From Petasospora fabianii (lineage: Eukaryota > Ascomycota > Saccharomycetes > Phaffomycetales > Wickerhamomycetaceae), in contig CP048718.1 in the NCBI GenBank assembly GCA_022641835.1, positions 248,001 through 312,000 of the forward strand: a stretch of 64,000 nucleotides of DNA. The letters run 5' to 3'. Position numbers and translations under genes: made by a program. Positions 17,904 to 27,285 of the stretch are shown piece by piece; position 1 is the stretch's first letter, and each line of letters begins with the position of its first letter. Under the pieces are notes generated by a model, which did not search any database, was not told where the DNA came from, and saw only the letters and a list, made by a program, of their open reading frames with translations.

Positions 17904-20732
17904 TTAAACAAATGCAAGCTTGGCCTTGTTGGTCTTGCGAGCAATAGCAGCAACTCTATCACCAAGGGAAAGAGCCAATCCCTGGCCCTTGGAACGGATT
18001 CTGACATGACCAATGATTGGTCCATCTGACTGCTTCTCGATACATAAGTTGGCCAGGGCGTCCTCTCCGAAAGAGGATCTCGAGTAGAGGTTGGCAGACA
18101 GGAACTGGCACTCCTCACCAATGACAGCACCGGGCGTCAAGCAAGCCATGTTAGTACCAGCAAGCAACTCGTCAAAGTAGTCCTTAAGTGTTGGCAAGTT
18201 GGACTTGATGACAATCTTGTTCTCCCACTCAAACTCATTCCACATAGTACGGAACTTGTTCTCAGAGCACTTAGCTGGCTTAATGTAGTCCATGATATCA
18301 ACGTGCACGTCGTTCAAGATGACAATCTTGTTCTCGGAACCGTGACCACCATCGTAGACAATGTTACCGAAGATGACACCAGTGTCAGCAGAGGTCACCT
18401 TTACCGTGGTCTGAACCTTGAAGAATCCATGGGCTGGAACGTTTTGGGTGATTGGCTTGTCAATAACCTTCAGATCACCCAAGGTGGCAAACTCAACATG
18501 CAAGTTACGCAAAGTCTCGGTGGTCTGGTTGACGAGCATAACGTCCAAGACAACATCAAACTGGTGCACCTTGACGTAGGCTTCAGCATAGACAGGATCA
18601 GAGAAACCGGAAAGCTGAACAATTTTGCTCAATCTTGAAGACAAGTCCTCTTCGACCTTGATACCAGTAGCAGCGGTCAAGTCCTCTTCCATCTCATCAG
18701 AGGTCTCAGCTCTACCAAACTGTCTGAATTGGATAACCTCATCAACTTGCTGAATGTTCTTCTGCAACTCATCAGCATCTTTCTTAGCTCTCTTCTTATC
18801 CTCAGAAGCCAGCTGAACCTTATATGCATCCTTTGTAGCTTCCAAGAAGGCAAGCTCCAACAACTTTTGGTTAGCCTTGCCCTCGGCAATGTATGTGATG
18901 GCAGTAAGGATTCTCTCAGCGGAATCCTCATCAATTTTTTTAGCGACATAGGAAGAGTCACCAACTCTCAAGATACTGACCAAGATCAACATAGCCTCAG
19001 CCTTCATGGCATTGAAGACATCAGCCTTTGATGTGACTTCCTCCATTCTCAACATGAGCTTAACAAAAGTGGAAGCCAAGACGGCAGATGTGTAGAAGTC
19101 ACCATCAAGGATGAACTGACGAAGTGGTGGTTTTGTACCAGACTTCTTGGTCTGTTTCTCAGAAGTGAAGGCAGACTCAGTAGCATAGGTACCATCAGCC
19201 AACACAATTGGCTTTGAGGAACCGTTGGTCTTTTCCTCCTCGGCCGTTTCATCATCATCATCATCACCATGGTGCTTTCTCTCGGCTTGCAAGATTGGGA
19301 CCTCACCGATACAGGCACGGAACTGTCTCCAAGCAGCCTCGATATCAGCACTATCAATGGCATACTCACCAATGATCCAAAGAGCACCACGGAACACCTT
19401 ACCGCTTCTGATGCTTTCCAATGATTGGACAAGACGCTTGATGATAGAGCTTCTGAGGTCAGAGTACTTCTCAATGACTTCCTTGATGAACGTCAAGATC
19501 TCAGTAGCTGCACCTGTTGAGAGATCTGGAAGGAATTCGAGCAGTAAGTCAACGACGCTAGCAGCCACCTGGGCGAACTTGATAGCGGTCTGGTGAATAG
19601 CAGAGATGAGGATTTGACGGTACTCAGCAGACTTGTCAGCGTCCGAGTTGACTGTCTTTTGCAATTCTTTCTTGAAGAGCTTAAGGACATCATCAACATT
19701 ACGACTAGTGACGAGCTCCAAGGAGATCTCAATGGCTCTTTTTCTGATGTCAACATCTGGCGAGGACAAGATTCTCAATATGTCCAAAGTGACATCCTCC
19801 AAGATACCTGGGTTCTTCTTATGGATATCATGAACTCTCTCTAGGACAATGAGCTTGACATTATTGTCGGATTCCTTGATGGCAAACTCAATGAACTTGT
19901 TGGCGGCAAGGGACACAAAGGATGGGTTGGAGGTCAACATCACCAAGGATGAAGCAGCCTCATAAACGACAGAGTTCGATTCAGACTCAAGTAACTCAGT
20001 GAGCAGGTTAATGTACCTCGATCTAAGCTCAGAAGCCTTGTCCTTTCTGATGAACTCGATGATGGCGAGTTGTAACAATGGGTCCATAGTACTCAAGGAG
20101 GCAACATTCTCTTGGATGTAACGCAAAGCGGCGTTTCTGTTCAAATTGCTCAAACTGATGAAGGCATTACGCTTACATGTTGGGTCCGTCTCATTGATCA
20201 AGAACTCTTCGATGAGTTCTGGAGCGTCTGGGATCAAATGCTCAGAGACCAAGTAAATGGAGTAGATGGCAAAGATTGCATATTTTCTAACGTAGGCAAT
20301 GCGGTGCTCGAGACATTGACGAGCATTTGGAACGAGCTGCTCGAGCAGCTCTGGTTCGTGTAGCTTGGTTAAGAATCTCAAAGTGTGACCACGAACGTAT
20401 TCGTTTGGATGCAACAGATCTCTCTGGATGGCATTACACACAAGAATCATCTCCTGCTTCAACTTTCCATCAGGGTTCACCTTTGGCACAATCTCCCAGT
20501 AAAAGTACAGAAGCTTTTTGAGCTCTTTACTCTTGGATGGCATAACGTAACGGATCACATGCATCAGAAGGTCTGGCATTGGGTTACCATCCAACATGGC
20601 AACGAGGATCTGCTTCATGGCATCGATTTTGGACTCATCCCTGCCCTTCTCCAAGAGGGTCTTGTACTCATTGACAGACACCTTAGAGGCCGGACTTGGA
20701 TCATAGACCAATGTGTATGCTGAATCAGACAT
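17904..20732 (-). CDS. SEC26: Coatomer beta subunit Sec26
   Basis: The ATG at 20732 opens a 942-residue protein; S. cerevisiae Sec26 is 973. Residues about 15-540 are the adaptin-type HEAT solenoid (LLMHVIRYVMPSKSKELKKLLYFYWE, NEYVRGHTLRFLTKLHEPELLEQL). A disordered acidic loop (HHGDDDDDETAEEE) splits the trunk near residue 490. The C-terminal part is the beta-COP appendage-type domain (LHVEFATLGDLKVIDKP, GNIVYDGG, FRTMWNEFEWENK). Sec26 is part of the COPI F-subcomplex in Golgi-to-ER retrieval. Codon choice is biased toward C-ending codons, as in highly expressed genes. The promoter contains one of the three CCGTATTAGGAAG elements. Confidence 0.97.
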   Translation of the reverse strand: MSDSAYTLVYDPSPASKVSVNEYKTLLEKGRDESKIDAMKQILVAMLDGNPMPDLLMHVIRYVMPSKSKELKKLLYFYWEIVPKVNPDGKLKQEMILVCNAIQRDLLHPNEYVRGHTLRFLTKLHEPELLEQLVPNARQCLEHRIAYVRKYAIFAIYSIYLVSEHLIPDAPELIEEFLINETDPTCKRNAFISLSNLNRNAALRYIQENVASLSTMDPLLQLAIIEFIRKDKASELRSRYINLLTELLESESNSVVYEAASSLVMLTSNPSFVSLAANKFIEFAIKESDNNVKLIVLERVHDIHKKNPGILEDVTLDILRILSSPDVDIRKRAIEISLELVTSRNVDDVLKLFKKELQKTVNSDADKSAEYRQILISAIHQTAIKFAQVAASVVDLLLEFLPDLSTGAATEILTFIKEVIEKYSDLRSSIIKRLVQSLESIRSGKVFRGALWIIGEYAIDSADIEAAWRQFRACIGEVPILQAERKHHGDDDDDETAEEEKTNGSSKPIVLADGTYATESAFTSEKQTKKSGTKPPLRQFILDGDFYTSAVLASTFVKLMLRMEEVTSKADVFNAMKAEAMLILVSILRVGDSSYVAKKIDEDSAERILTAITYIAEGKANQKLLELAFLEATKDAYKVQLASEDKKRAKKDADELQKNIQQVDEVIQFRQFGRAETSDEMEEDLTAATGIKVEEDLSSRLSKIVQLSGFSDPVYAEAYVKVHQFDVVLDVMLVNQTTETLRNLHVEFATLGDLKVIDKPITQNVPAHGFFKVQTTVKVTSADTGVIFGNIVYDGGHGSENKIVILNDVHVDIMDYIKPAKCSENKFRTMWNEFEWENKIVIKSNLPTLKDYFDELLAGTNMACLTPGAVIGEECQFLSANLYSRSSFGEDALANLCIEKQSDGPIIGHVRIRSKGQGLALSLGDRVAAIARKTNKAKLAFV

Positions 20733-21252
20733 GTTTTCTGTAGCACAGAGCGAGTTAGTTTCGGGTGTTGTCTAAATCAAAGTGTATCTGGAGCCACGTA
20801 CTCTTTTCTGGAACGCGTGCTCTTTGTCGATAGGGAGGCGGGACTGCGGGCAATTGCGGGGCGCTGAGACGATCCTAAGCTCTGGAAAAAAGCTGAGTGA
20901 GTGTTTCTTGCGCAGCAGAAGCCTTTGTGCGTTGAAGGTCGACGGATGCTGTTGTTCACGGCGGCTGTTGTGAGCGTCCTGCTGTGTGTTGACAGTTGTT
21001 CATTCGATTGGCCTTCGCGGAAATGGCGCGTGCGGCGGACCTTGACTTCCTAATACGGAAATGCTGGATATTACCGTGGTATTGTTGAGGGGGGAGTTGG
21101 GACAAAGGTTGGAGGATCTCCTTCTGGATGTTTAGATTCATGACTACATCTATCAGAAGATGGAATAATTCATCAGGTTTCATTAAAGCTAAATAGCAAA
21201 TGCAAAAAATATAGTTAGTAGCAGAGATCATGTGCAATAGCTCTCGTTGGGC
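20733..21252. promoter_or_regulatory. SEC26 promoter region
   Basis: 520 bp without a supportable gene. The minus strand reads TTTCCGTATTAGGAAGT across 21045-21061, which fits the Mcm1/ECB-type consensus. A G/C-rich segment (20828-20865 and 21018-21040) is otherwise featureless. The frames at 20777-20959 and 20956-21237 have no recognisable protein character. Confidence 0.5.
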
Positions 21253-22470
21253 TTAATCACCTCTTTTCTTCATGATCTGATCTCTCGTAGCACCCACAAA
21301 CTTCTTATACCTTTCCTTCTCCTCCTCATTTAAGGCAGCACCATCAACAAAGTTGTTATAGTTCTCTCTTTTGCCCTCCTCTCTTAATGCCCCACTCATG
21401 AATCGATCATAACCATCTCTGTGATCCTCTTCCAATGCGGCATCCAATTTGGCCCTTTCCATAAATTGTTGGTGCTCAGTCATACTGATGAGCATCTGAG
21501 CATCTGAGAAATTAGAACCACGTCTTGAGTTTGGACCCAAGACAGGCTCAGTGCCTCGACGTGGCAATGATCTGCGACGATTTTGCTTTGTAGGTGAGGC
21601 AGAACGTGTTGTATTGGCAGATGACTTCACTGAGTATTCCAATTCAGTATATCTGTGCTCAAGAGGTGGTTGTGGACGTGGCTCTCTTGTGTTAGTGTTT
21701 GATTTTGGATTCATAACGTAGCTTAGGAAAACACCTGCTATGATCCATATGATGAGATGACGGAAGATAGTTATAAACAGACCAAGCCATTGTCCAATAT
21801 AGACTTGAAGGTAGGGATACATCAATGCAAGAACCATGCATACTCCAATACCAGCACCAAAACTTTGAAGATGAAGTTGTCCTGTGTTTGCTGTAGAGAC
21901 GTACTGGGAACTTAAGATCCAGCTTGTGCATGTGTTGATGATAGACTTGATGGTTCCTGCTGCTGCCGGTAGATTTAGTCTTGCGAGAATGTCATCTATC
22001 AACCCAAGATCAACTGTCATGGTTGTGTCTCTAGGCGGTGCATGGTGAGCCGTTTGTCCTGGATATGACACTGGATACTCTTTTGATGCCATTTGGGAAT
22101 AAGTGGCCTTCTTTGTTTCTGGAGTGTAAATGTGGTGATCCTTTGGAAGAGACTTGATTGATTTGCTGCTTTTAGATGAAGAGTTCCTTGTAATGAGTGG
22201 ATACCCAGAGTTTTCTTTGAGCTTTGCGACGTGTACGTATATTTCCTCGTCCTCTTTGGAACGTGGCAAGGGTGACGATTCCTTTGGTTTCTTGTCACTC
22301 TTCTTTCCTGAAGAGGAACACTGAGCAGGCAGTCCTGTTTCTTGTTTCTTTTTGGAAGTTTCCTTCTCAGTAGAGTTATTACTCAATGATCCTTCGAGTT
22401 TGAGACCTCGTTTGATGATCGCTTGCTTAAAGCCTGTCATAACGTTAGTATATGTTGTTTTGGTACTCAT
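21253..22470 (-). CDS. Unrecognised membrane protein with C-terminal short repeats
   Basis: The ATG at 22470 gives 405 residues. Residues 1-150 are Ser/Lys-rich and likely disordered. Two membrane segments follow at about 205-230 (GAGIGVCMVLALMYPYLQVYI) and 235-258 (LFITIFRHLIIWIIAGVFLS). The region 262-330 is basic (RRRSLPRRGTEP). The last 80 residues contain a degenerate 17-19 residue repeat: GYDRFMSGAL, NYNNFVDGAA and RYKKFVGATR, each followed by an acidic/basic spacer. I do not recognise a family. The topology suggests a membrane-anchored protein with a helical cytosolic tail. It is divergent from APP1 over 1.2 kb. Confidence 0.8.
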   Translation of the reverse strand: MSTKTTYTNVMTGFKQAIIKRGLKLEGSLSNNSTEKETSKKKQETGLPAQCSSSGKKSDKKPKESSPLPRSKEDEEIYVHVAKLKENSGYPLITRNSSSKSSKSIKSLPKDHHIYTPETKKATYSQMASKEYPVSYPGQTAHHAPPRDTTMTVDLGLIDDILARLNLPAAAGTIKSIINTCTSWILSSQYVSTANTGQLHLQSFGAGIGVCMVLALMYPYLQVYIGQWLGLFITIFRHLIIWIIAGVFLSYVMNPKSNTNTREPRPQPPLEHRYTELEYSVKSSANTTRSASPTKQNRRRSLPRRGTEPVLGPNSRRGSNFSDAQMLISMTEHQQFMERAKLDAALEEDHRDGYDRFMSGALREEGKRENYNNFVDGAALNEEEKERYKKFVGATRDQIMKKRGD

Positions 22471-23662
22471 ATCGGACCACTGCTATATTGGTCAGAGGTC
22501 CGGTGTATACAATCCAGGTCTATGCCAAACCATATAAGATGTGAAATACACACGACCAGATCCGCGGGGGAACTCATGAACATACCGTTGAAATGGCGAT
22601 CCTGCGGGAATGAGAGATATGACCAATCCTGGGTGTGTAGATCTATAACCTAGATCTGATTTCGGTTCTGGTATGACAACCGTGTAGTGTAGTTGTGTTG
22701 GTTATCAAGCAATCAGTTGCAAGCTATGGCCAAGATTGCTTAGGGTCTCACGAGTTCTGTCTGTTTTGAAAGGGAAATTCCAATCATCGTAGAAGCGTCA
22801 AGCAGCCTGTTCCTGATTTCTGCGGGAGGACGTTATTGTTTACGGATTACCGTATTAGGAAGGGGTTACGTAGCCCGGCTCTAGTATGTGGGGGAATTTA
22901 TGTTTTCTGTTCTTTCTCTTTCTCTAGGCTCTAGAAGTAAAGCAATAGTATTATACTTCCTGGTTATTACTGTATAAGATTGTATGTATAGCTATGCCAG
23001 ATCAGGGTTGTTTTACACCTTCAATAGACACCCCCTGAACTTGATTATCTACTTAACGTCGTCCCTAAAGAAGTCAGATCTTGAGAGTTTTTCAACTTAG
23101 TCTCGGCCAATGGTTCTAGTAAAGACCTCTTTCTTCTATGTTTGGTGTAAATAGAGGTATAAGAAATTCAAAGAGACCCATAAATCTCACAACATTGGGA
23201 CAGAATAAAGATCATTAATGTATTGACAGGAAGACCTGGTACGCCCACGTTTAGCCGCGAAGATAAATAAAGACAAACTAACACCATCTTCATCAACTGG
23301 GCGGCTAACTTCAAGAACAAAACCCATTGGGCGCTAACGAGACTCACGTGTGTTTGCTTTCAAGACAATAACTGAAGTTCATAAGAGCAGGAATTACGAC
23401 AACGTAAAGCAAAAAGCTCATTCAAATCCGTCAAGGTTATTTCTTGCCGCCCATCTGTCGCTCCTTTATCGCCAAGTTGCTGCGACTCGCTCTCCACTCA
23501 CGGGCACGCGCCACTGGCCATACGCCCTTGCATAGAGAACTCTTCCCCAAAGACGTTCTTGCTAATCGTCCATATAGTTACTGGTCCCAAGCCCGCAAGC
23601 TCAAGCGTCGTGCCAAAGCTGCTAAGAAGAAAACCAAGCTCATTGCCAACGAGATACGCATA
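22471..23662. promoter_or_regulatory. Long divergent intergenic region upstream of APP1
   Basis: 1192 bp between divergent starts. CCGTATTAGGAAGG (Mcm1/CArG-like) is at 22850-22863. CACGTG is at 23345-23350. TTAGGGT (Tbf1-like) is at 22740-22746. The interval 23409-23662 is open in the APP1 frame but has no ATG. I see no tRNA or snoRNA with recognisable boxes. Confidence 0.45.
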
Positions 23663-25606
23663 ATGGCTGATCAAGGATCAGGTAGATCTAAGCGCCAACG
23701 TCTCTATGAGCTGATGAAGACAACAAAGGACGTGTACATCCCCACGATATCCAATACGATCACTCAACTTGCTTCTGAAGCCACTACAAAGGCACTCAAC
23801 TATGCAGATGGAGACTCTCAGAGAGAAACAGATATCAATTATGACGTTAAAGGTGCACAAATCCTGCTGTATCCACACTTTACAAGACACAGTGAGCATG
23901 ACGAACGATATTATACACAAGTACATGGATGGGTTTACTCCACTGAGGGATCGAACAGAAAGAAGCGGATTATTCTCTCCCTCGCTAGACAATTGACTAA
24001 GTCTAACAACAATGCAGTTTCAGATATGACTGCTGGTCAATTGGATGAGCAATTGAACAACATGCAAAACGTAGATGAAGATGCTTCTTCGGTTTACTCT
24101 GGATCTTCTGCTCCAAGTGTAAACACAAGGTCTTTGAGACGTACAGGAACGGCATCAAGTGCACAAAGTGAAGCCACTACATCATCTTCAATTCAATCAG
24201 AAACAGATGAAGTACTCAAAGAGCGAATTGCAAACTTCGTGAACAAATCATTGGGTAATACAGAGCTAATCATTGCCGTTGGAGGTGCAAACAGAGAGGA
24301 AATCAAGACTGTTGAGCTGCTTACCGATGCTAATGGTAACTTCAACATTGATGTTGATACCAGCTTCAAACCAACATATGTCCAAGTTGCCATTGCCAAT
24401 GATGAAAAGATCTTTGTACTGCATGATACCATTTTCCCAGGTGACTCGCAATATGGAGTCATTAGTGATATTGATGATACCATCAAACACACAGGTGTTC
24501 TCAGTGATAAGAGGACCGTCTTTAGAAACGTGTTTTCTGATGACATGGAGACATGGGAGATTCCAGGTGCTGCTGATACCTACCGCTTCTTATCTCAAAA
24601 GTTCAATGTGTCATTCTTTTATGTCTCAAACAGTCCTTATCAACTCTACTCTAATTTGGTTAAGTTCTTTGAAATGTTTGAATTTCCAAAAGGTTCGATG
24701 TACTTAAAGAAATACAGTGGCAACATCTTAAACACTTTCTTTGAGGCATCTCACACAAGAAAGAAGGCCCCCTTGGAAAGAGTCATTGAGCATTTCCCAG
24801 ATAAGAAATTCTTTCTCATTGGTGATTCCGGTGAACAAGATTTGGAGGCCTATACAGATTTTGCTAGAGCACACCCAGGAAAAGTTGCAGGGATCTACAT
24901 CCGTCTTGCTGAGAACTCAATGAGTACTGAAACTTACAAGATGCTGGTCGATATGTTAAACAAGAGAAGCGAACCTGTGGTTGAAACTCCAGATGATGTT
25001 GAACAGAAATTTGAGCAACTTAAGACCAGTGAAGAGAATTTGATTGACTTGGAAGATGAACCAACACCGGGTATCTCTAAAGAAAAGATGTCACAGCTCG
25101 TTCATGAATCCAAGGTCAAATCTGAGATGAATGACTTGGAGAAAGGTGCAACTGAAGGTTTCTTTGCCAATTCAGATCAATTGGTGGAGAAGACCTCATC
25201 TGGAGGCCCAAGGGTCAAATCACCACCACCAGCGGTTCCATCGAAACCAAGAGCTCTTCAGTCCACTGCAGTTCCGAAATCACCACGACCATCAACTTCA
25301 TCCACCATTGATTCGTCTTTAGAAGAATCTCCAGTCTCACCACCAACACTCCCACGTCGTCCAGTTCCCGTACTACCACCACGCACAGAGGTACATCGTA
25401 CTCGCAAGGAACCAGCACCAACTTTCAACTCCAACTCATTTGCCGATGATGAGACTGAGGAATGGATCACACGTATTTTGACATCGTTGTTGATCCTCAG
25501 AAAAGCTGGTGATGCAAGTTTGAAGTTGTTTATTGATTATTCAGAGGTTCAGGAGGATATTGTCAAATACTTGAAGGCCAAGCAGCACGCTAATGGATCA
25601 AAGTGA
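23663..25606 (+). CDS. APP1: Phosphatidate phosphatase App1 (actin-patch protein)
   Basis: The first ATG in frame is 23663 (MADQGSGRSKRQRLYEL), giving 647 residues; S. cerevisiae App1 is 587. The N-terminal TTKDVYIPTISN matches App1 (TTKDVYIPNLTS). The catalytic domain has the HAD-type DxDxT motif DIDDT at residues 269-273 in GVISDIDDTIKHTG, and the conserved FFYVSNSPYQLY, LKKYSGN and FFLIGDSGEQDLEAY. The C-terminal region is Pro-rich (SPPPAVPSKP, LPRRPVPVLPPR), which suits binding to SH3 proteins. App1 makes diacylglycerol from phosphatidate at cortical actin patches. Bzz1, encoded in this window, has SH3 domains; a contact is only a guess. The frame continues 85 codons upstream without a stop and without an ATG. 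Confidence 0.92.
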   Translation: MADQGSGRSKRQRLYELMKTTKDVYIPTISNTITQLASEATTKALNYADGDSQRETDINYDVKGAQILLYPHFTRHSEHDERYYTQVHGWVYSTEGSNRKKRIILSLARQLTKSNNNAVSDMTAGQLDEQLNNMQNVDEDASSVYSGSSAPSVNTRSLRRTGTASSAQSEATTSSSIQSETDEVLKERIANFVNKSLGNTELIIAVGGANREEIKTVELLTDANGNFNIDVDTSFKPTYVQVAIANDEKIFVLHDTIFPGDSQYGVISDIDDTIKHTGVLSDKRTVFRNVFSDDMETWEIPGAADTYRFLSQKFNVSFFYVSNSPYQLYSNLVKFFEMFEFPKGSMYLKKYSGNILNTFFEASHTRKKAPLERVIEHFPDKKFFLIGDSGEQDLEAYTDFARAHPGKVAGIYIRLAENSMSTETYKMLVDMLNKRSEPVVETPDDVEQKFEQLKTSEENLIDLEDEPTPGISKEKMSQLVHESKVKSEMNDLEKGATEGFFANSDQLVEKTSSGGPRVKSPPPAVPSKPRALQSTAVPKSPRPSTSSTIDSSLEESPVSPPTLPRRPVPVLPPRTEVHRTRKEPAPTFNSNSFADDETEEWITRILTSLLILRKAGDASLKLFIDYSEVQEDIVKYLKAKQHANGSK

Positions 25607-25858
25607 CAAAACAAAAGAGTTCTGCACCAATCAACTAATGAAATAACGAAGACTTACTTCTACGCGTAGATCTCAAAAGAACAATCATGGGACAAAGACG
25701 TTATACTGCTGGCCCAACAATTATTGGATGGAGGGTAGGAAAAGGTATACAAAGAAGGTCGTCACAATGTATTGGGGGTGGCAAAGGGATGCGTGGGTTG
25801 CAGATGCAAAATGCTGATGTTGTGGTAAATACTTTTATGGAGTTGAAGGTTGTAAGTG
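25607..25858. other. Convergent 3' flank of APP1 and TMA46
   Basis: 252 bp between two stop codons. No feature beyond presumed terminators. A short frame at 25687-25938 overlaps the TMA46 3' end in antisense and is not supported. Confidence 0.4.
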
Positions 25859-27052
25859 TTAAGCAGAAGCCTCAACAGACTCTGCTGTCTTCTCCTCAGT
25901 TTGGGTTGGTGTTGCTTCAGCAGGCTCAGCAACGGTAGAAGTCTCATTCTTGGTCTCACTCTTGGTCTCATCATTGTGTTTTTTCTCCTGTGGGATGTCA
26001 AATGTCACATTCTTACCATCACCGTAGTCCTTAATGTTCTCATCACCTTCCTCAAGAGCCTTTCTGAATTGAGACATATCAAAGGCAATCTCTGTGTCAT
26101 CACCACCTTCTTCAACGTAAACCTTGTTAAGATACTTCTCTTCAAAGATCTGTCTTCCTGTACGCTTTGCCTTTTCCTTGTTCTTCTTCTCATCATTGAG
26201 TCTTTTGATCTCATTTTGTTGTTTCCATTTGGCAAATGATTCCATTGTGATTGGCGTAAGGTTTGTCTTTGGCAACTTGTCTCTCTCTGTCTCGATGAAC
26301 TCTTCGAGGGAGATCTTTGGTCTGGCATCTGCATCCATCTTCTCCAATCTCTTTTGTTCTTTCGTCTTCAACACGAATCCTTCTGGTAAGGAATGCTTGT
26401 ACATACATTGATCACCATTGTTTGGACACACCCAGAACCAACCGTATTTACCATCTTCAACGGCTTCAATGAAGAACTTACAAACTTTGTCTGTTGTAGT
26501 TCTGGCGTTTCCATGCTTAGATTTGATAACGTCTCTAAGCTTACTCTCATCCCAGTTATCCATCGTATCTGCCTCCTTTTGCTTTCTGTCATCGGTGTAC
26601 AAATCCTTCTTAGTAGCTCTTTTACCAATGTTCAAGTCGTGTGAGAATTTACACTTGGCACCTCTTGTACAGTGACCATCTCTAAAGTTGATACATAGAA
26701 CGGACTTTGGATCAACACCAAATGGAACTTTTTGCTCTGCTCGTTGAGCTAGAAGTAAAGCAGCTTCTTTCTTAGCTTGTTCAGCAGCCTTCTTCTCTTC
26801 AGCACGACGTTTGGCCATGGCAAGCTCCTTCTTGGCCTGTGCACTACTCATTGTAGTAGACTCAATCTCACGAACGAGCTTTTGGACCTTTGTAGATTTG
26901 TTTTTCTATAATCAATTTGTTAGTTTGATTCTAAGTTAGTTCAGCTCATCAATACATACGTTCTTCATACCAAAGGTCTTGTCCTCCACCTTTTTCTTCA
27001 CATCGGCCTTAGCCTTTGGCTTCTGATTCTTCTGATTCTTCTTTGGCGGCAT
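25859..27052 (-). CDS. TMA46: CCCH zinc-finger translation-machinery protein Tma46, one intron
   Basis: Exon 1 is 27052-26960 (MPPKKNQKNQKPKAK to GMKN) and exon 2 is 26905-25859, giving 379 residues. The 54 nt intron (26906-26959) has GTATGT, AACTAAC and TATAG. The join gives KTFGMKNKNKSTKVQK, matching S. cerevisiae Tma46 KTFGMKNKNRSTKVQK. Two CCCH fingers are seen: CINFRDGHCTRGAKCKFSH and CKFFIEAVEDGKYGWFWVC with CMYKH. The DFRP-type signature DYGDG is near the C-terminus. Tma46 binds the GTPase Rbg1 (DRG1 homologue) and associates with ribosomes. The tail (residues about 335-379) is a Glu/Thr/Ala-rich extension. A 19 A run at 27173-27191 upstream acts as a dT tract on the coding strand. Confidence 0.96.
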
Positions 27053-27285
27053 ATTGGTTTATATCTCTGTGTATATGGATTATAGAAACGAGTCACACGA
27101 GACTGATCTTCTCTAAGAACTCCGATTTATTGATACTTTTCACTTTAAATTCGTCTCGTCGATGCGACGAATAAAAAAAAAAAAAAAAAAAGACACCGTT
27201 CGGTAAGCGCAACATATTCCGCGAACATGTTGTAGATCCATGGATCTTGAATATATATATATATATATACATATATATAACTGTT
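27053..27285. promoter_or_regulatory. TMA46 promoter: hairpin, A19 tract, AT run
   Basis: Contains a perfect 6 bp inverted repeat TCGTCG/CGACGA with a 3 base centre at 27156-27170. A run of 19 A follows at 27173-27191, then an AT dinucleotide tract at 27251-27279. Homopolymer tracts of this kind exclude nucleosomes in yeast promoters. Confidence 0.6.

Noticed and set aside
20956-21237. 93-codon minus-strand frame in the SEC26 promoter
   Set aside because: Composition is not protein-like and it covers the conserved CCGTATTAGGAAG promoter element.
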